DNA of 64,000 nt from Termitidicoccus mucosus. GTDB taxonomy: Bacteria; Verrucomicrobiota; Verrucomicrobiia; Opitutales; Opitutaceae. Each line of letters starts with the position of its first letter. The stretch's first letter is position 1. The notes under the pieces are model-generated. The model saw nothing but the letters and a program-made list of their open reading frames with translations, was not told the DNA's origin and did not search any database. The stretch covers positions 7,192,501-7,256,500 of the forward strand of contig NZ_CP109796.1 in assembly GCF_038725785.1 (NCBI RefSeq), written 5' to 3'. This document shows, piece by piece, positions 53,557 through 62,547 of the stretch. The translations under genes were made by a program, and so were the position numbers.

Positions 53557-54855
53557 ATGGCGCTGCGCTACCTGACCATTGATTTCAACTCGTTCTACGC
53601 CTCGGTGGAACAGCAGGAGCGTCCGGAATTGCGCGGCAGGCCGGTGGGGGTCGTGCCCGTGATGGCCGAGACCACCGGGCTGGTGGCCGTGAGTCTGGAG
53701 GCCAAGGCCGCCGGGCTGAAGCGCGGCGGGCGCGTGGCCGACGCGCGCCGCCTCTGCCCGGGCATCATGATCGTCGAGGCCCGGCCGGAGGTTTACATCG
53801 ATTATCACCGGAAATTGAAAGACATCATCGCCCCGCTGGTGCCGGAGATCGAGGTGCAGTCGATCGATGAGGTGACAGCCAGCCTGGACGCCCTGCTGTC
53901 GCGCGCCGAGGCGGAAAAGCTGGCCTTGAAGATCAAGGCCGCCATCAGCCGCGAAGCCGGGCACTGCCTTCGCAGTTCCATCGGCATCGCGCCGACCTGG
54001 CTGCTCGCGAAGGTCGCCTCCGACATGCAGAAGCCCGACGGCCTGGTGATTCTCGACGACGAGGACGTGCCCGCGAGGCTCCTGCACCTTGCACCCGGCG
54101 ACATTGCCGGCATCGGTCCCAACATCCAGCGCCGTCTCGCCGGGCAGGGCATCACCACGATGGCCCGGCTCTACGCCGCCACGATGGCCGAGTTTCGCGG
54201 CATTTGGGGCGGCGTGCGGGGCGAGCAAATCTGGCGCCTGCTCCATTGCGAGGATCTTCCCTACTTCGAGCAAAAAACCGGGCAAAGCATCGGGCACGGG
54301 CATGTGCTGCCGCCGGCCAGGCGCAACCACGCCGACGCGCTCGCCGTGCTGCATCGCCTGCTGCAAAAGGCCGCGATGCGCCTGCGCCATTCCCGGCTCT
54401 ATGCGGGCGCACTGGGCGTCTCGGTGGATTACACCGATGGAACTTCGTGGAGCGAGCGGGTGCGCTTCACGGAAACGCAGGACACGCTGCGGCTCACCCA
54501 TGTGCTGAATGACTTGTGGAGGAAGCGCCCGGGAAAATTTTTGCGCCGGACGCCGGTGCGCCTCGGCCTCCAGCTTACGGGCCTGATCGACCTGCGGATG
54601 CACACGCCCGACTTGTTCGAGGCCGGGACGGAGGACGCCCGCGGGAGGCTCTTTGCCGCCGTCGATCATCTCAACAAGGTGCTGGGCAAGAACACCGTTT
54701 ATCTCGGCGGGGCCCACGGCGCCACGAAGGATGCGCCGATGCGGATCGCCTTTACCCGCATTCCCGAGCCGGAGATCGAGGAAATCGACCGCAGTTATGC
54801 GGGACGGCTCAAGAAGAAGGAAGCGAAGCCGGATTCGCCCGAACCCGAAGCGTGA
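53557..54855 (+). CDS. Y-family DNA polymerase (DinB/UmuC-like)
   Basis: The 432-residue translesion polymerase starts at 53557 with LRYLTIDFNSFYASVEQQER (metal Asp9; steric-gate aromatic in NSFYA). The second metal pair is Asp104-Glu105 in VQSIDEVTASLDAL. SSIGIAPTWLLAKVASDMQK-type text and the helix-hairpin-helix IAGIGPNIQRRLAGQGITTM follow. The C-terminal little-finger region is present, with a Lys/Glu-rich tail. The LTIDFNSFYASVEQQ signature sets it apart from classical DinB (HIDMDAFFASVE). Start candidates 19 codons upstream exist but overlap non-family sequence. It is divergent from arsR with about 160 bp shared; a lexA-type box was not recognised. Confidence 0.88.
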   Translation: MALRYLTIDFNSFYASVEQQERPELRGRPVGVVPVMAETTGLVAVSLEAKAAGLKRGGRVADARRLCPGIMIVEARPEVYIDYHRKLKDIIAPLVPEIEVQSIDEVTASLDALLSRAEAEKLALKIKAAISREAGHCLRSSIGIAPTWLLAKVASDMQKPDGLVILDDEDVPARLLHLAPGDIAGIGPNIQRRLAGQGITTMARLYAATMAEFRGIWGGVRGEQIWRLLHCEDLPYFEQKTGQSIGHGHVLPPARRNHADALAVLHRLLQKAAMRLRHSRLYAGALGVSVDYTDGTSWSERVRFTETQDTLRLTHVLNDLWRKRPGKFLRRTPVRLGLQLTGLIDLRMHTPDLFEAGTEDARGRLFAAVDHLNKVLGKNTVYLGGAHGATKDAPMRIAFTRIPEPEIEEIDRSYAGRLKKKEAKPDSPEPEA

Positions 54856-54963
54856 CGGAGGGCGTTGACCTGTTTCTGATAATCCGTCCCCGCTCTTTGC
54901 GTTTTCGCGCGTTCGCGGCGAAAACAATACCTCAAAACAACAGAATTCGGATTCTGTTAAAAA

Positions 54964-55040
54964 TGGTCGGGCCGGAGAGATTCGAACTCTCGACCTCTTG
55001 CACCCCATGCAAGCGCGCTACCAGGCTACGCTACGGCCCG
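54964..55040 (-). tRNA. tRNA-Pro (anticodon GGG)
   Basis: Read leftwards the 77-nt molecule starts CGGGCCGTAGCG and ends CGGCCCGACCA, including an encoded CCA. The anticodon stem CTTGC/GCAAG closes the loop ATGGGGT, giving GGG for the proline codon CCC. The T arm, GAGAGTTCGAATCTCTC, is regular. The short frames across it are not genes. Confidence 0.95.
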
Positions 55041-55122
55041 AACAAGAGGACGGGCAGCAAGCGCGATATTCCGGCCGGTGGCAAGAGGTTTTTTCATCAA
55101 GAATAATTCGGGCGATGTCACA

Positions 55123-55173
55123 TCCTCTTTCTTCCTGCCGCGCCTGGCGAAAGAGGAAAGAAAAAGAAGAAAG
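55123..55173. repeat. Pyrimidine-arm/purine-arm hairpin, copy A4 (short)
   Basis: TCCTCTTTCTTCC and GAAAGAGGAAAG flank GCCGCGCCTGGC. A trailing AAGAAGAAAG extends the purine arm. It lies between tRNA-Pro and the lipoprotein terminator. Confidence 0.75.
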
Positions 55174-55200
55174 CTTTTCGACAGGGTGGCATCATCGCAT

Positions 55201-55230
55201 GAAAAAACCGGCGCTCGTAAAGCGCCGGTT
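55201..55230 (-). terminator. Intrinsic terminator of the IPT/TIG lipoprotein gene
   Basis: Leftwards, AACCGGCGCT/AGCGCCGGTT closes a 5-base loop and runs into TTTTTT. It lies about 30 bp after the stop at 55262. Confidence 0.88.
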
Positions 55231-55261
55231 CGATACCAAATCGATTTCTGGAAAGATTCCC

Positions 55262-56305
55262 TTACTTGCTCCGAACGGTGACCGGGATGCGGATCTCCTT
55301 GCTGGACCCGGGACCGCGCACATAGAGGTGGCCGGTACCGGGCTTGCCTCCTTCCACCGATACGGAAGTGGTGTTGCTGCCGCCGGGGATAAAAACCTCG
55401 GGCATGATGACGCTGTCGGGAATGTCGGTTGTCACATCGACGATCGTGCGCGCGGTGAGGACCACCGGACTCGCAAAGGTAAGCGTGACCGTTTCCTTTT
55501 CGGCAATGTTTATGGACGAGGGCGTAACCGTAAACTCGGCAGGGACCGCAACCGTGGAGGGAGTCGTGGCGCCGGACGGCGCAGGCTGCGCGGAATTGGC
55601 CGTGCCCGCGCCGAGGCTGCCGCCCGCCGGTGCAGGCTGCTGGGCCGGGCGATAGGCGGAGACAGGCGCGCCACCGGCATCGACGCGGAAGGTGCCGACC
55701 ACGGAGTCGCCGACGGCGACGGTGTAGTTCTGGTTAACCGGGACGGCGGGCACGTAGAAGCTGATCGAGGTGGGCGAGTCGAGCTGGCTTTGCACGGAGG
55801 AGCCGTCGAAGGTCACCGTGTCGGCGGCGGTAAAGCCGCGGCCGTAGATGCCGATGCGCGCGCCGACGGGACCGCGGTTGGCCGAGAGCGAAAGCGCGTG
55901 GCGGCCGATGATCTTGAGCGTCTGAACCGGCGAGTAATCCTCGCGCGTGCTGATGATGCCGTCGCGCGACACCTGGTATTCGACGATGAAGTAGTAGCGG
56001 AGTTCGTCGCGCCCGGCGGGAATCTGATACTCGAAATCGTAAATGTCCTGGCCGACCGAGCCGGGCGTCATGGTGTAGCTCTTTCCGTCGATGATGATGC
56101 GCGGGATGATGCTGCCCTTCACCAGGCCGATCGCCTTCGGCGCGATGCGCGCGGAAATCGTGTAGATTTGCGAAGGATTGGTCGGGACGGTGGGCTGGGT
56201 GAAATTCGTGATGACGGGGGACTGGCAACCGGTGAGGGCGAGCGCCATGGCGGCGCCCAGACCGAGAATAATTCGTCTCGCGTGGGAAAGGCGGTTGGTT
56301 TGCAT
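55262..56305 (-). CDS. IPT/TIG-domain lipoprotein
   Basis: From the ATG at 56305 the product is 347 residues. The signal peptide ends in a lipobox (MALALTGCQSP, Cys27), so it is probably lipid-anchored. A beta-rich region follows (SQIYTISARIAPKAIGLVKG, YDFEYQIPAGRDELRYYFIV). An IPT/TIG immunoglobulin-like domain contains LSLSANRGPVGARIGIYGRG and DTVTFDGSSVQSQLDS. After a Pro/Ala/Gly linker there is a second beta domain (FTVTPSSINIAEKETVTLTF) and a basic C-terminus. No enzymatic motif is seen; a cell-envelope structural or binding role is likely. It is divergent from hemW and has its own terminator. Confidence 0.8.
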   Translation of the reverse strand: MQTNRLSHARRIILGLGAAMALALTGCQSPVITNFTQPTVPTNPSQIYTISARIAPKAIGLVKGSIIPRIIIDGKSYTMTPGSVGQDIYDFEYQIPAGRDELRYYFIVEYQVSRDGIISTREDYSPVQTLKIIGRHALSLSANRGPVGARIGIYGRGFTAADTVTFDGSSVQSQLDSPTSISFYVPAVPVNQNYTVAVGDSVVGTFRVDAGGAPVSAYRPAQQPAPAGGSLGAGTANSAQPAPSGATTPSTVAVPAEFTVTPSSINIAEKETVTLTFASPVVLTARTIVDVTTDIPDSVIMPEVFIPGGSNTTSVSVEGGKPGTGHLYVRGPGSSKEIRIPVTVRSK

Positions 56306-56363
56306 GGGTGTTTTTTCCAAGTTAAAGAGGACGCAAAAGCAACACAAACAACCGCCGTTGGCA

Positions 56364-57563
56364 ATGAGTGAAATTAACAACGATGCAAAAGGCACCCGGG
56401 GCGACGCCGGGACATCCGGGTCTCATTCCTCCCCGGGACTTTATGTGCACGTGCCTTTTTGCGCGACGCGGTGCGATTTCTGCGCGTTTTACGAGGAGCG
56501 CCCGACCGCCGAATCGGTGCGGCGCTATCTGGCGGGCATGGAACGCGAGGCGGCGCTGCTGGGCGGGCCGCTGGCGGTGGAAACGGTTTTCTGGGGCGGC
56601 GGGACGCCCGGCGTGCTGGCGGCGGCGGACTTGCGGCGGCTCGGCGAGATCACGCTGTCGTGCTGCGCCGCCGCGCCGCGCGAGTGGTCGGTGGAACTGG
56701 CGCCGGGCTCGGTGACCGGGGCGCGGCTGGCGGTGCTGCGCGAACTCGGGGTGACGCGCATCTCGATGGGCGCGCAGAGCTTCCAGCCGGCGTTGCTGGA
56801 GGCGCTCGGGCGGCGGCATTCGCCGGCGCAGATCCACCGCGCCTACGAGCGGATTCGCGCGGCCGGTTTCGCCCGCGTGAACCTCGACCTGATGTTCGCC
56901 CTGCCGGGGCAGGAGGAGGACGCGTGGCTGGCGGACCTGCGCGCGGCGGTGGCGATGCGGCCGGAGCACATCTCGACGTATTGCCTCACGTTTGAGGAGG
57001 ACACCGCGCTTTGGGTGAAACTTTCGCAAGGCAGGGTGAAGCTCGACCGCGAGCGGGAGGCCGCGCTTTATGAGCGCACGTGGGGGGAACTGGCGGGGGC
57101 GGGTTTCGCGCAATACGAGATATCCAACTTCGCGCGGCCCGGCCATGAGTGCATCCATAATCTGAATACATGGCGCATGGGCTCGTGGATCGGCCTCGGG
57201 CCGTCGGCCGCGTCCCAGCACGCGGGGTGGCGCGGCGCGAATCCGTCCGACCTCGATGCGTGGCTGGCCGGGCTTGCGCGCGGCGAGCGGGCGGCGACGG
57301 AGCGCGTCGCGCTCACGGAGGCGCTGCTGGCGGAGGACGCGTTGATTTTCGGGCTGCGCATGAACGCCGGGGTGGATCTGGCGGCGCTGCGGGGGCGTCA
57401 TCCGGGCGCCGACTGGGCGGCGGCGGACGCCTTTGCCGCCAGGCTGGAAGGCGAGGGGCTGGCGGAGCGGGAGGGCGATACATTGCGGCTGACCCTGAAA
57501 GGCCGCCTCGTCGCTGACGCCATCGGGGTGGAGGCGCTGGGGGTGTTGTCAGGAATGCAATAA
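56364..57563 (+). CDS. hemW: HemW-like radical SAM protein
   Basis: The 399-residue protein has the radical-SAM cluster motif HVPFCATRCDFCAFY with Cys33, Cys37 and Cys40. VETVFWGGGTPGVLAAADL, SVELAPGSVTGARLAVLREL, ISMGAQSFQPALLEALGRRH and VNLDLMFALPGQEEDAWLAD are standard blocks of the HemN/HemW family. It matches HemW (heme chaperone, often misannotated as coproporphyrinogen oxidase) in the CX3CX2C spacing without the extra Cys of HemN. The C-terminal HemN domain contains YEISNFARPGHECIHNLNTW. The start at 56364 is within 60 bp of the divergent lipoprotein. Confidence 0.9.
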   Translation: MSEINNDAKGTRGDAGTSGSHSSPGLYVHVPFCATRCDFCAFYEERPTAESVRRYLAGMEREAALLGGPLAVETVFWGGGTPGVLAAADLRRLGEITLSCCAAAPREWSVELAPGSVTGARLAVLRELGVTRISMGAQSFQPALLEALGRRHSPAQIHRAYERIRAAGFARVNLDLMFALPGQEEDAWLADLRAAVAMRPEHISTYCLTFEEDTALWVKLSQGRVKLDREREAALYERTWGELAGAGFAQYEISNFARPGHECIHNLNTWRMGSWIGLGPSAASQHAGWRGANPSDLDAWLAGLARGERAATERVALTEALLAEDALIFGLRMNAGVDLAALRGRHPGADWAAADAFAARLEGEGLAEREGDTLRLTLKGRLVADAIGVEALGVLSGMQ

Positions 57564-57589
57564 CAGCTGCGAATATCGGAGGGGATTTA

Positions 57590-57742
57590 ATCGTTCTCGT
57601 TCTCTCATTTTCTTTCCTCTTTATTCTTTCTCTTTCCTCTTTCTCTTCTCCCCAGGCAGTGCCGCCGGGAGGATAAAGAGAAAGATAAAGAGGAAAGAGA
57701 AAGAAACAGAAAATGAGAAAACGAGTAAGAGAATGAGAACGA
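57590..57742. repeat. Pyrimidine-arm/purine-arm hairpin, copy A5 (longest)
   Basis: TCGTTCTCGTTCTCTCATTT and following C/T text to about 57650 pair with an A/G arm containing AAAGATAAAGAGGAAAG and ending GAATGAGAACGA. Each arm is about 70 nt. It follows hemW and precedes the LOG gene by 50 bp. Confidence 0.88.
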
Positions 57743-57794
57743 TTTGGAGAGCGGGGTGGACAGACGCGGGCGGCGTGTTTTTATTCGGCGCGAC

Positions 57795-58379
57795 ATGCAG
57801 AAGCTCCTTTGTGTTTATTGCGCGTCGAGCACGACGCTCGACCCGAAATACTACGCCGCCGCGGACGAGGTGGGGCGCGGACTCGCCGCCAATGGCTGGG
57901 GACTCGTTTATGGCGGCGGCAACGCGGGCCTGATGGGCGCGGTGGCGCGCGGGGTCAAGGCGGCGGGCGGACGGGTGGAGGGCATCATTCCCGATTTCAT
58001 GATGGAGCGCGAACTGGCGTGGCGCGAGGCCGACGAACTCGTGGTGGTGGACAGCATGCGCGAGCGCAAGCGCGTCATGGCGGAGCGCGCGGCGGGATTT
58101 CTCGCGCTGCCGGGCGGCATCGGCACGCTGGAGGAACTCTCGGAGATCATGACCGAACGCTACCTGAACCTGACGCAAAAACCGCTCGTGCTTTTTAACC
58201 AGGACGGCTTCTACGACGACTTGCTGCGCTTTTTCGAGCGCATGGTGCGGGAGCGGTTCAAATCGCCAGGTGCGGGCGACGGAGGCGTGTTCGCCGTGGC
58301 CGGCACCGTCGCGGAAATCTGGCCGCTCCTCGGCCAGCCGAAACCCTACGCGCCGGACGCGCTCTGGCAAAAACGATGA
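57795..58379 (+). CDS. LOG-family cytokinin-nucleotide phosphoribohydrolase
   Basis: The 194-residue protein carries the LOG signature PGGIGTLEEL (106-115) together with GLVYGGGNAGLMGAVARG (37-54) and MRERKRVMAERAAGF. LOG proteins cleave ribose 5'-phosphate from cytokinin nucleotides or AMP-type substrates; in bacteria the physiological substrate is often unclear. The ATG at 57795 puts LLCVYCASS at the N-terminus as in relatives. It overlaps the NUDIX gene by four bases (ATGA), so the two are translationally coupled and may share a nucleotide-cleaning role. Confidence 0.9.
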   Translation: MQKLLCVYCASSTTLDPKYYAAADEVGRGLAANGWGLVYGGGNAGLMGAVARGVKAAGGRVEGIIPDFMMERELAWREADELVVVDSMRERKRVMAERAAGFLALPGGIGTLEELSEIMTERYLNLTQKPLVLFNQDGFYDDLLRFFERMVRERFKSPGAGDGGVFAVAGTVAEIWPLLGQPKPYAPDALWQKR

Positions 58380-58933
58380 GCGCGCGCCGGCCGTTGCTCG
58401 CCTTGCTGCGCGCCCACGCCGCGCTCCCGCTCGATGCGCACGAGGCGTCGATGGCGGCGGCGATCATCGCGTTTGTGGAGGCAAATCCGCGCTGCGCCGA
58501 GCGCTCGCTCGCCGAGGGGCACCTGACCGGCTCGGCGTGGATCGTGGACGCGGCGCGGCGGCGCGCGCTCCTCACGCATCACCGCAAGCTCGGCCTCTGG
58601 CTGCAACTCGGCGGCCACGCGGACGGCGGGCTGGATTTGCGCGAAGTGGCGTGGCGCGAGGCGCGCGAGGAGTCCGGACTCGCCGGCGTGCGTCCGCTGG
58701 GAACCGGGATCTTCGATGTGGACCGGCACCGCATTCCGGCGCGGAAGGACGAGTCGGAGCACTGGCATTACGACGTGCGTTTTTTGTTTGAGGCCGACGC
58801 GGACGAACCGCTCGTGGTGAGCGGCGAGTCCCGCGAACTCGCATGGGTGCCGCTCGGGGAAATCGCCGCGCGCAACCCCGAGGAATCCCTCGCCCGCATG
58901 GTGCGGAAAACACAGGCGCGGTTCGGCGCGTAA
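58376..58933 (+). CDS. NUDIX hydrolase
   Basis: The 185-residue enzyme has the NUDIX box GGHADGGLDLREVAWREARE followed by ESGL (79-102), with the metal-binding REAREE Glu residues. It hydrolyses nucleoside diphosphates linked to another moiety; the individual substrate is not deducible. HDVRFLFEADADEPLV-type text and SRELAWVPLGEIAARNPEES complete the fold. It is coupled to the upstream LOG-family gene by an ATGA overlap. It is convergent with the MFS gene, about 40 bp apart. Confidence 0.88.
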   Translation: MSARRPLLALLRAHAALPLDAHEASMAAAIIAFVEANPRCAERSLAEGHLTGSAWIVDAARRRALLTHHRKLGLWLQLGGHADGGLDLREVAWREAREESGLAGVRPLGTGIFDVDRHRIPARKDESEHWHYDVRFLFEADADEPLVVSGESRELAWVPLGEIAARNPEESLARMVRKTQARFGA

Positions 58934-58972
58934 GGCAAAACCAGGAACGGATTGCCGGCGCGCCCGATGGTC

Positions 58973-60412
58973 TCATCCGCGGTTCTTTTTCGGCTCGCGC
59001 GGCCGGTAGTTGCTCACGTTGATGCCGTCGCCGGGACGGAGTCTGCGGAAGGCAAGTGACGAAAGGACCGTGAACGCGCCGATGGCCAGAAAGGCGTGAT
59101 GCAGCCCGTCCACGTAAGGCGCGCGGTCCGCAGCGGACACGCCGCCGATGAAGACGCCGGCGACGAGCGACGCCGTCGCGATGCCGAAGCTGAGCGAGAG
59201 TTGCTGCGCGGTGCTCGCGATGCTGCTGCCCTTGCTCGCGTCCTCGTCGGCCACGTCGGCATAGGTGAGCGAATTCATGCTCGTGAACTGCAACGAGGAG
59301 AAAAACCCCTGCATGAAGGCGAGCGAGAGGATGCACCAGACCGGGGTGGCGGGGCCGACGAGGGCGAATGCCATGATGTTTCCGCCGAGCAGCACGGTGT
59401 TGGCGGCGAGCACGGCGCGGTGGCCGAGCCGCGCGAGGATCGTCCGGCTGATGATTTTCATGCCGATGGCGGCAAACGCCTGCGGCATGGTGAACAGCCC
59501 CGCCTGCCACGGCGGATAGCCGAGCCCGACTTGATAGAGCAGGGGCAGCAGAAACGGCATGCCGCCGACGCCGAGCCGCGTGACAAATCCGCCCAGCACC
59601 GAAATGGAAAACGTGCGCGTGCGAAATAGCGACAGCGCGAGCAGCGGCTCGCCGGTTTTGCGCGCGTGAAGCCCATACGTGGCCAGCAGCAGCAGCGAAA
59701 GCCCGGTGAGCGCGAGCAGCGACGACGGCGCCCAGGTGTGCTCGCCGAACACTTCCAGCACATACGACAGCGTGGCGATGCCGGCGCCGAACAGCACGAA
59801 CCCGATCGAATCGAGCGGACGCGCGTCGGGGTCGCGGAAATCCGCCATGTAGCGCCGCGCGAACCACAGGCCCGCCAGCCCGATGGGAATGTTGACAAAG
59901 AAGATCACGCGCCATGGCAGCCAGTGCACGATCAGGCCGCCCGCAAACGGCCCGACGAGCGGCCCGATCAGCGCCGGGATGACGACAAAGTTCATCGTCG
60001 CGATCATCTCCGAGCGGGGAAACGCCCGTACGAGCGCGAGCCGCCCGACCGGCATCATCATCGCCCCGCCCATGCCCTGGACGATGCGCGACGCGACGAG
60101 CATGGGCGTGTTGACCGCGCACCCGCAGAGCAGCGAGCCGAGCGTGAAAAGCGCGATCGCGTTGGAAAACACCCGCCGCGTGCCAAACCGGTCGGCCATC
60201 CAGCCGCTGACCGGGATGAACACCGCGAGGCTCAGCGTGTAGCTGGTGAGCACGGCTTTCAGGCTGAGCGGCTCGACTTGCAGGCTTGCCGCCATGGTCG
60301 GCACGGCGGTGTTGATGATGGTGGCGTCGAGATTTTCCATGAACAGCCCGACCGCGATGATCCACGGCATGACGCGCTTGCGGTCGGCGGACTCGTTTCG
60401 AACGGCGCTCAT
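58973..60412 (-). CDS. DHA2-family MFS multidrug exporter
   Basis: The 479-residue protein has about fourteen hydrophobic helices. It starts WIIAVGLFMENLDATIINTA, the characteristic DHA2 helix with the acidic residue of motif D1. PVSGWMADRFGTRRVF is motif A, and ALIGPLVGPFAGGLIVHWLP with WRVIFFVNIPIGLAGL is motif C-like. Such EmrB/QacA-type pumps export drugs and toxic organics by proton antiport. The gene overlaps the start-side YkgJ gene by four bases, so the small zinc-cluster protein is translated first and the exporter second. The substrate is unknown. Confidence 0.9.
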   Translation of the reverse strand: MSAVRNESADRKRVMPWIIAVGLFMENLDATIINTAVPTMAASLQVEPLSLKAVLTSYTLSLAVFIPVSGWMADRFGTRRVFSNAIALFTLGSLLCGCAVNTPMLVASRIVQGMGGAMMMPVGRLALVRAFPRSEMIATMNFVVIPALIGPLVGPFAGGLIVHWLPWRVIFFVNIPIGLAGLWFARRYMADFRDPDARPLDSIGFVLFGAGIATLSYVLEVFGEHTWAPSSLLALTGLSLLLLATYGLHARKTGEPLLALSLFRTRTFSISVLGGFVTRLGVGGMPFLLPLLYQVGLGYPPWQAGLFTMPQAFAAIGMKIISRTILARLGHRAVLAANTVLLGGNIMAFALVGPATPVWCILSLAFMQGFFSSLQFTSMNSLTYADVADEDASKGSSIASTAQQLSLSFGIATASLVAGVFIGGVSAADRAPYVDGLHHAFLAIGAFTVLSSLAFRRLRPGDGINVSNYRPREPKKNRG

Positions 60413-60747
60413 GGAAGAATGGCCTGCGCGAACGGATGACGCCCGCCGCTGCGCACCCCCGCCGACGCCGACGACGGGGCCGCATCCGGGGCGGTCGCGG
60501 CTTCGAGCGCGGCCAGGTGGGCCAGCGCGTGTTCACGCCCCGCGCCGCACATTTCCCGCGACGGCCGCAGGCTCGCGCAAACGGCGGGGCGTTCCGGTTT
60601 CCCGAACAAGGCGCAGGAAAAATCCGGCCGCAACTGCACGCACGGCACGCCCGCCGGCTTGCCCTCCGGCAGGCCCGGAATGGGCGTCGTGATCGACGGC
60701 GCGATGCAACATGCGCCGCAGGCAGGACGGCAATCCACAGTGATCAT
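60409..60747 (-). CDS. YkgJ-family cysteine-cluster protein
   Basis: From the ATG at 60747 the 112-residue protein begins MITVDCRPACGACCIAPSIT, carrying the clustered Cys6, Cys10, Cys13 and Cys14. GVPCVQLRPDFSCALFGKPE and RPAVCASLRPSREMCG provide later Cys ligands. This is the YkgJ pattern, a putative zinc- or iron-binding protein of unknown function. It lies immediately upstream of, and overlaps, the DHA2 exporter gene. An Ala-rich tail follows residue 85. Longer in-frame starts upstream are in non-family sequence. Confidence 0.85.
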   Translation of the reverse strand: MITVDCRPACGACCIAPSITTPIPGLPEGKPAGVPCVQLRPDFSCALFGKPERPAVCASLRPSREMCGAGREHALAHLAALEAATAPDAAPSSASAGVRSGGRHPFAQAILP

Positions 60748-60926
60748 GATTAAAAAAGAAGAATGCAGCTTGGACGCAAAAAACGTCAATCCGGGTGCAG
60801 GCGGAGTTATGCGTGGAATAAGAAAACATACAATCCGCCAGGGCGTTCTTTTTTCGGCGGCAATCGGACATTTTGTTTGCACGATGGACGCTTCCTGGTC
60901 CACAACCCGCAACTCGATTCCCATCC

Positions 60927-62258
60927 ATGACTTGTCTGCCTTTGCTTGCCTCCGCGTCCGGCGCGGCCATTCCGCTGGCCTTGATCATTCCGTTTGTGCT
61001 TCTGCTCATGCTCATCGCGGTGATGCCGTTGATGGTCGCAAAGGTGAAGCACTGGTGGGAGCACAGGTATCCGTTTGTCGCGATCGGGCTGGGCCTGCTG
61101 GTGGTGGTTTATTACCTGCTGCGCATTCCCGGCGGCGGCGAAACCATCGCGCACACGCTAGAGGAGTATTTTTCGTTCATCTGCCTCATCGGCGCCCTGT
61201 TCACGGTCGCGGGCGGCATCCATATCAAGGTGAAAGGCTCGGCCACGCCGGTGGGCAACATCGTGTTTCTCGCGGTCGGCGCGGTGCTGGCCAATTTCAT
61301 CGGCACGACGGGCGCGTCGATGGTGCTGATCCGTCCGTGGCTGCGCATGAACAAGATCCGGCTCGGCGCGTACCACGTGATATTTTTCATCTTCATCGTG
61401 TCCAACGCGGGCGGCGCGCTCACGCCCATCGGCGACCCGCCGCTGTTCCTCGGCTACCTGCGCGGCGTGCCGTTTTTCTGGCTCATCGAGCACGTGTTCC
61501 TCATCTGGCTGCTGGTCATCGGGCTGATCCTCGCGGTGTTTTTTGCGATTGATTTTCGCGCCTTCAAAAAGACGCCGAGCGCCGTTCAGTCCGAGATCGG
61601 CGAGTCCGACACCTGGCGTTTCGAGGGCGGATTGAACCTGTTGTTTCTGCTCGTGATCATCGGCGCGGTGTTCCTGCCCGCGAAGTTTTTCCTGCGCGAG
61701 ATCGTGATGCTGGCGGCCGCGGCGGGTTCGTATTTCAGCACGCCGCGCGCGGTGCACGCGCAGAACGAGTTCAACTTCGGCCCGATTCGCGAGGTCGCGT
61801 TCCTGTTCGCGGGGATTTTCATGACAATGATGCCCGCGCTCGGCTACCTGGAGCAGCACGGGCAGGAGTTCGGCTTCAAAAAACCCGCGCAATATTATTT
61901 CGCCGCCGGCTCGCTGTCCTCGGTGCTCGACAACGCCCCGACCTACGTGAACTTCCTCGAACTGGCCGAGACCACGGTCCGCGCGGAGGAGCCCGCGGCG
62001 TTTGCCGCGCTCGGCGACGAGAAGCATGCCGCGGTGCGCCTGCTGCTGGAGCGCAGGCCGCTGCTGGTCATCGCGGTGAGCCTTGGCGCGGTGTTTTTCG
62101 GCGCGATGACATATATCGGCAACGGTCCGAATTTCATGGTGAAATCCATCGCCGAGAGCAGCGGCGTGCGCATGCCGACTTTCTTCGGCTACATTCTGAA
62201 ATACAGCCTGCCTTTCCTGCTGCCGATCCTCGCGCTGGTGGGCTGGTTGTTTTTGTAG
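60927..62258 (+). CDS. Sodium:proton antiporter of the CitMHS/NhaD type
   Basis: The 443-residue integral membrane protein has about eleven helices: AIPLALIIPFVLLLMLIAVM, YPFVAIGLGLLVVVYYLL, and VGNIVFLAVGAVLANFIGTT followed by GASMVLIRPWLRMN. The ion-transporter feature IVSNAGGALTPIGDPPLFLG and the second-half SLSSVLDNAPTYVNFLELAE match NhaD-like antiporters, with paired Asn/Asp in both half-repeats. It exchanges Na+ for H+ at the inner membrane. The gene is divergent from the YkgJ gene across 179 bp. A long purine/pyrimidine hairpin follows its stop. Confidence 0.88.
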   Translation: MTCLPLLASASGAAIPLALIIPFVLLLMLIAVMPLMVAKVKHWWEHRYPFVAIGLGLLVVVYYLLRIPGGGETIAHTLEEYFSFICLIGALFTVAGGIHIKVKGSATPVGNIVFLAVGAVLANFIGTTGASMVLIRPWLRMNKIRLGAYHVIFFIFIVSNAGGALTPIGDPPLFLGYLRGVPFFWLIEHVFLIWLLVIGLILAVFFAIDFRAFKKTPSAVQSEIGESDTWRFEGGLNLLFLLVIIGAVFLPAKFFLREIVMLAAAAGSYFSTPRAVHAQNEFNFGPIREVAFLFAGIFMTMMPALGYLEQHGQEFGFKKPAQYYFAAGSLSSVLDNAPTYVNFLELAETTVRAEEPAAFAALGDEKHAAVRLLLERRPLLVIAVSLGAVFFGAMTYIGNGPNFMVKSIAESSGVRMPTFFGYILKYSLPFLLPILALVGWLFL

Positions 62259-62299
62259 GCGGCGGTCCTTGGCGGGGGGGGCTCCGGCCCGCCCCCGGA

Positions 62300-62379
62300 A
62301 TCTTTCTTCTTTCCTCTTTATCTTTCTCTTTCTCCCGTGCGGTGGAGAAAGAGAAAGATAAAGAGGAAAGAAGAAAGAC
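62300..62379. repeat. Pyrimidine-arm/purine-arm hairpin, copy A6
   Basis: TCTTTCTTCTTTCCTCTTTA with a C/T extension pairs with AAAGATAAAGAGGAAAG plus AAGAAAGA around a small CCCGTGCGGTGG loop. It is 3' of the antiporter gene and could stabilise or end that transcript. Confidence 0.88.
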
Positions 62380-62419
62380 AGGACGGCCTCGCGTGGCGGC
62401 GGATACTCGCGGGTTGCTG

Positions 62420-62432
62420 GTCAACTGTTGAC
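62420..62432. promoter_or_regulatory. Second copy of candidate operator GTCAACTGTTGAC
   Basis: This is identical to the palindrome at 8088-8100. It lies 115 bp before the ATG of the third paralogue. Its right half includes TTGACA, which may also serve as a -35 element, though no well-spaced -10 was found. Confidence 0.5.
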
Positions 62433-62547
62433 ATACGACAGGTTTGCTTCGCACGGTAAAATGGGCGGTTGTGATGCTGTTTGGTTCCCAAAACGCGCCC
62501 CGCGCGCATCGCAAACCTCTCATGCCCGTCCCCGTCAACTCGCCGTC

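Noticed and set aside
54998-56371. 457-codon plus-strand frame
   Set aside because: It runs through tRNA-Pro, a hairpin, a terminator and antisense to a lipoprotein with a clear lipobox.
39838-62379. CRISPR array from recurring purine/pyrimidine repeats
   Set aside because: Copies are isolated, far apart, palindromic and without regularly spaced spacers or cas genes.
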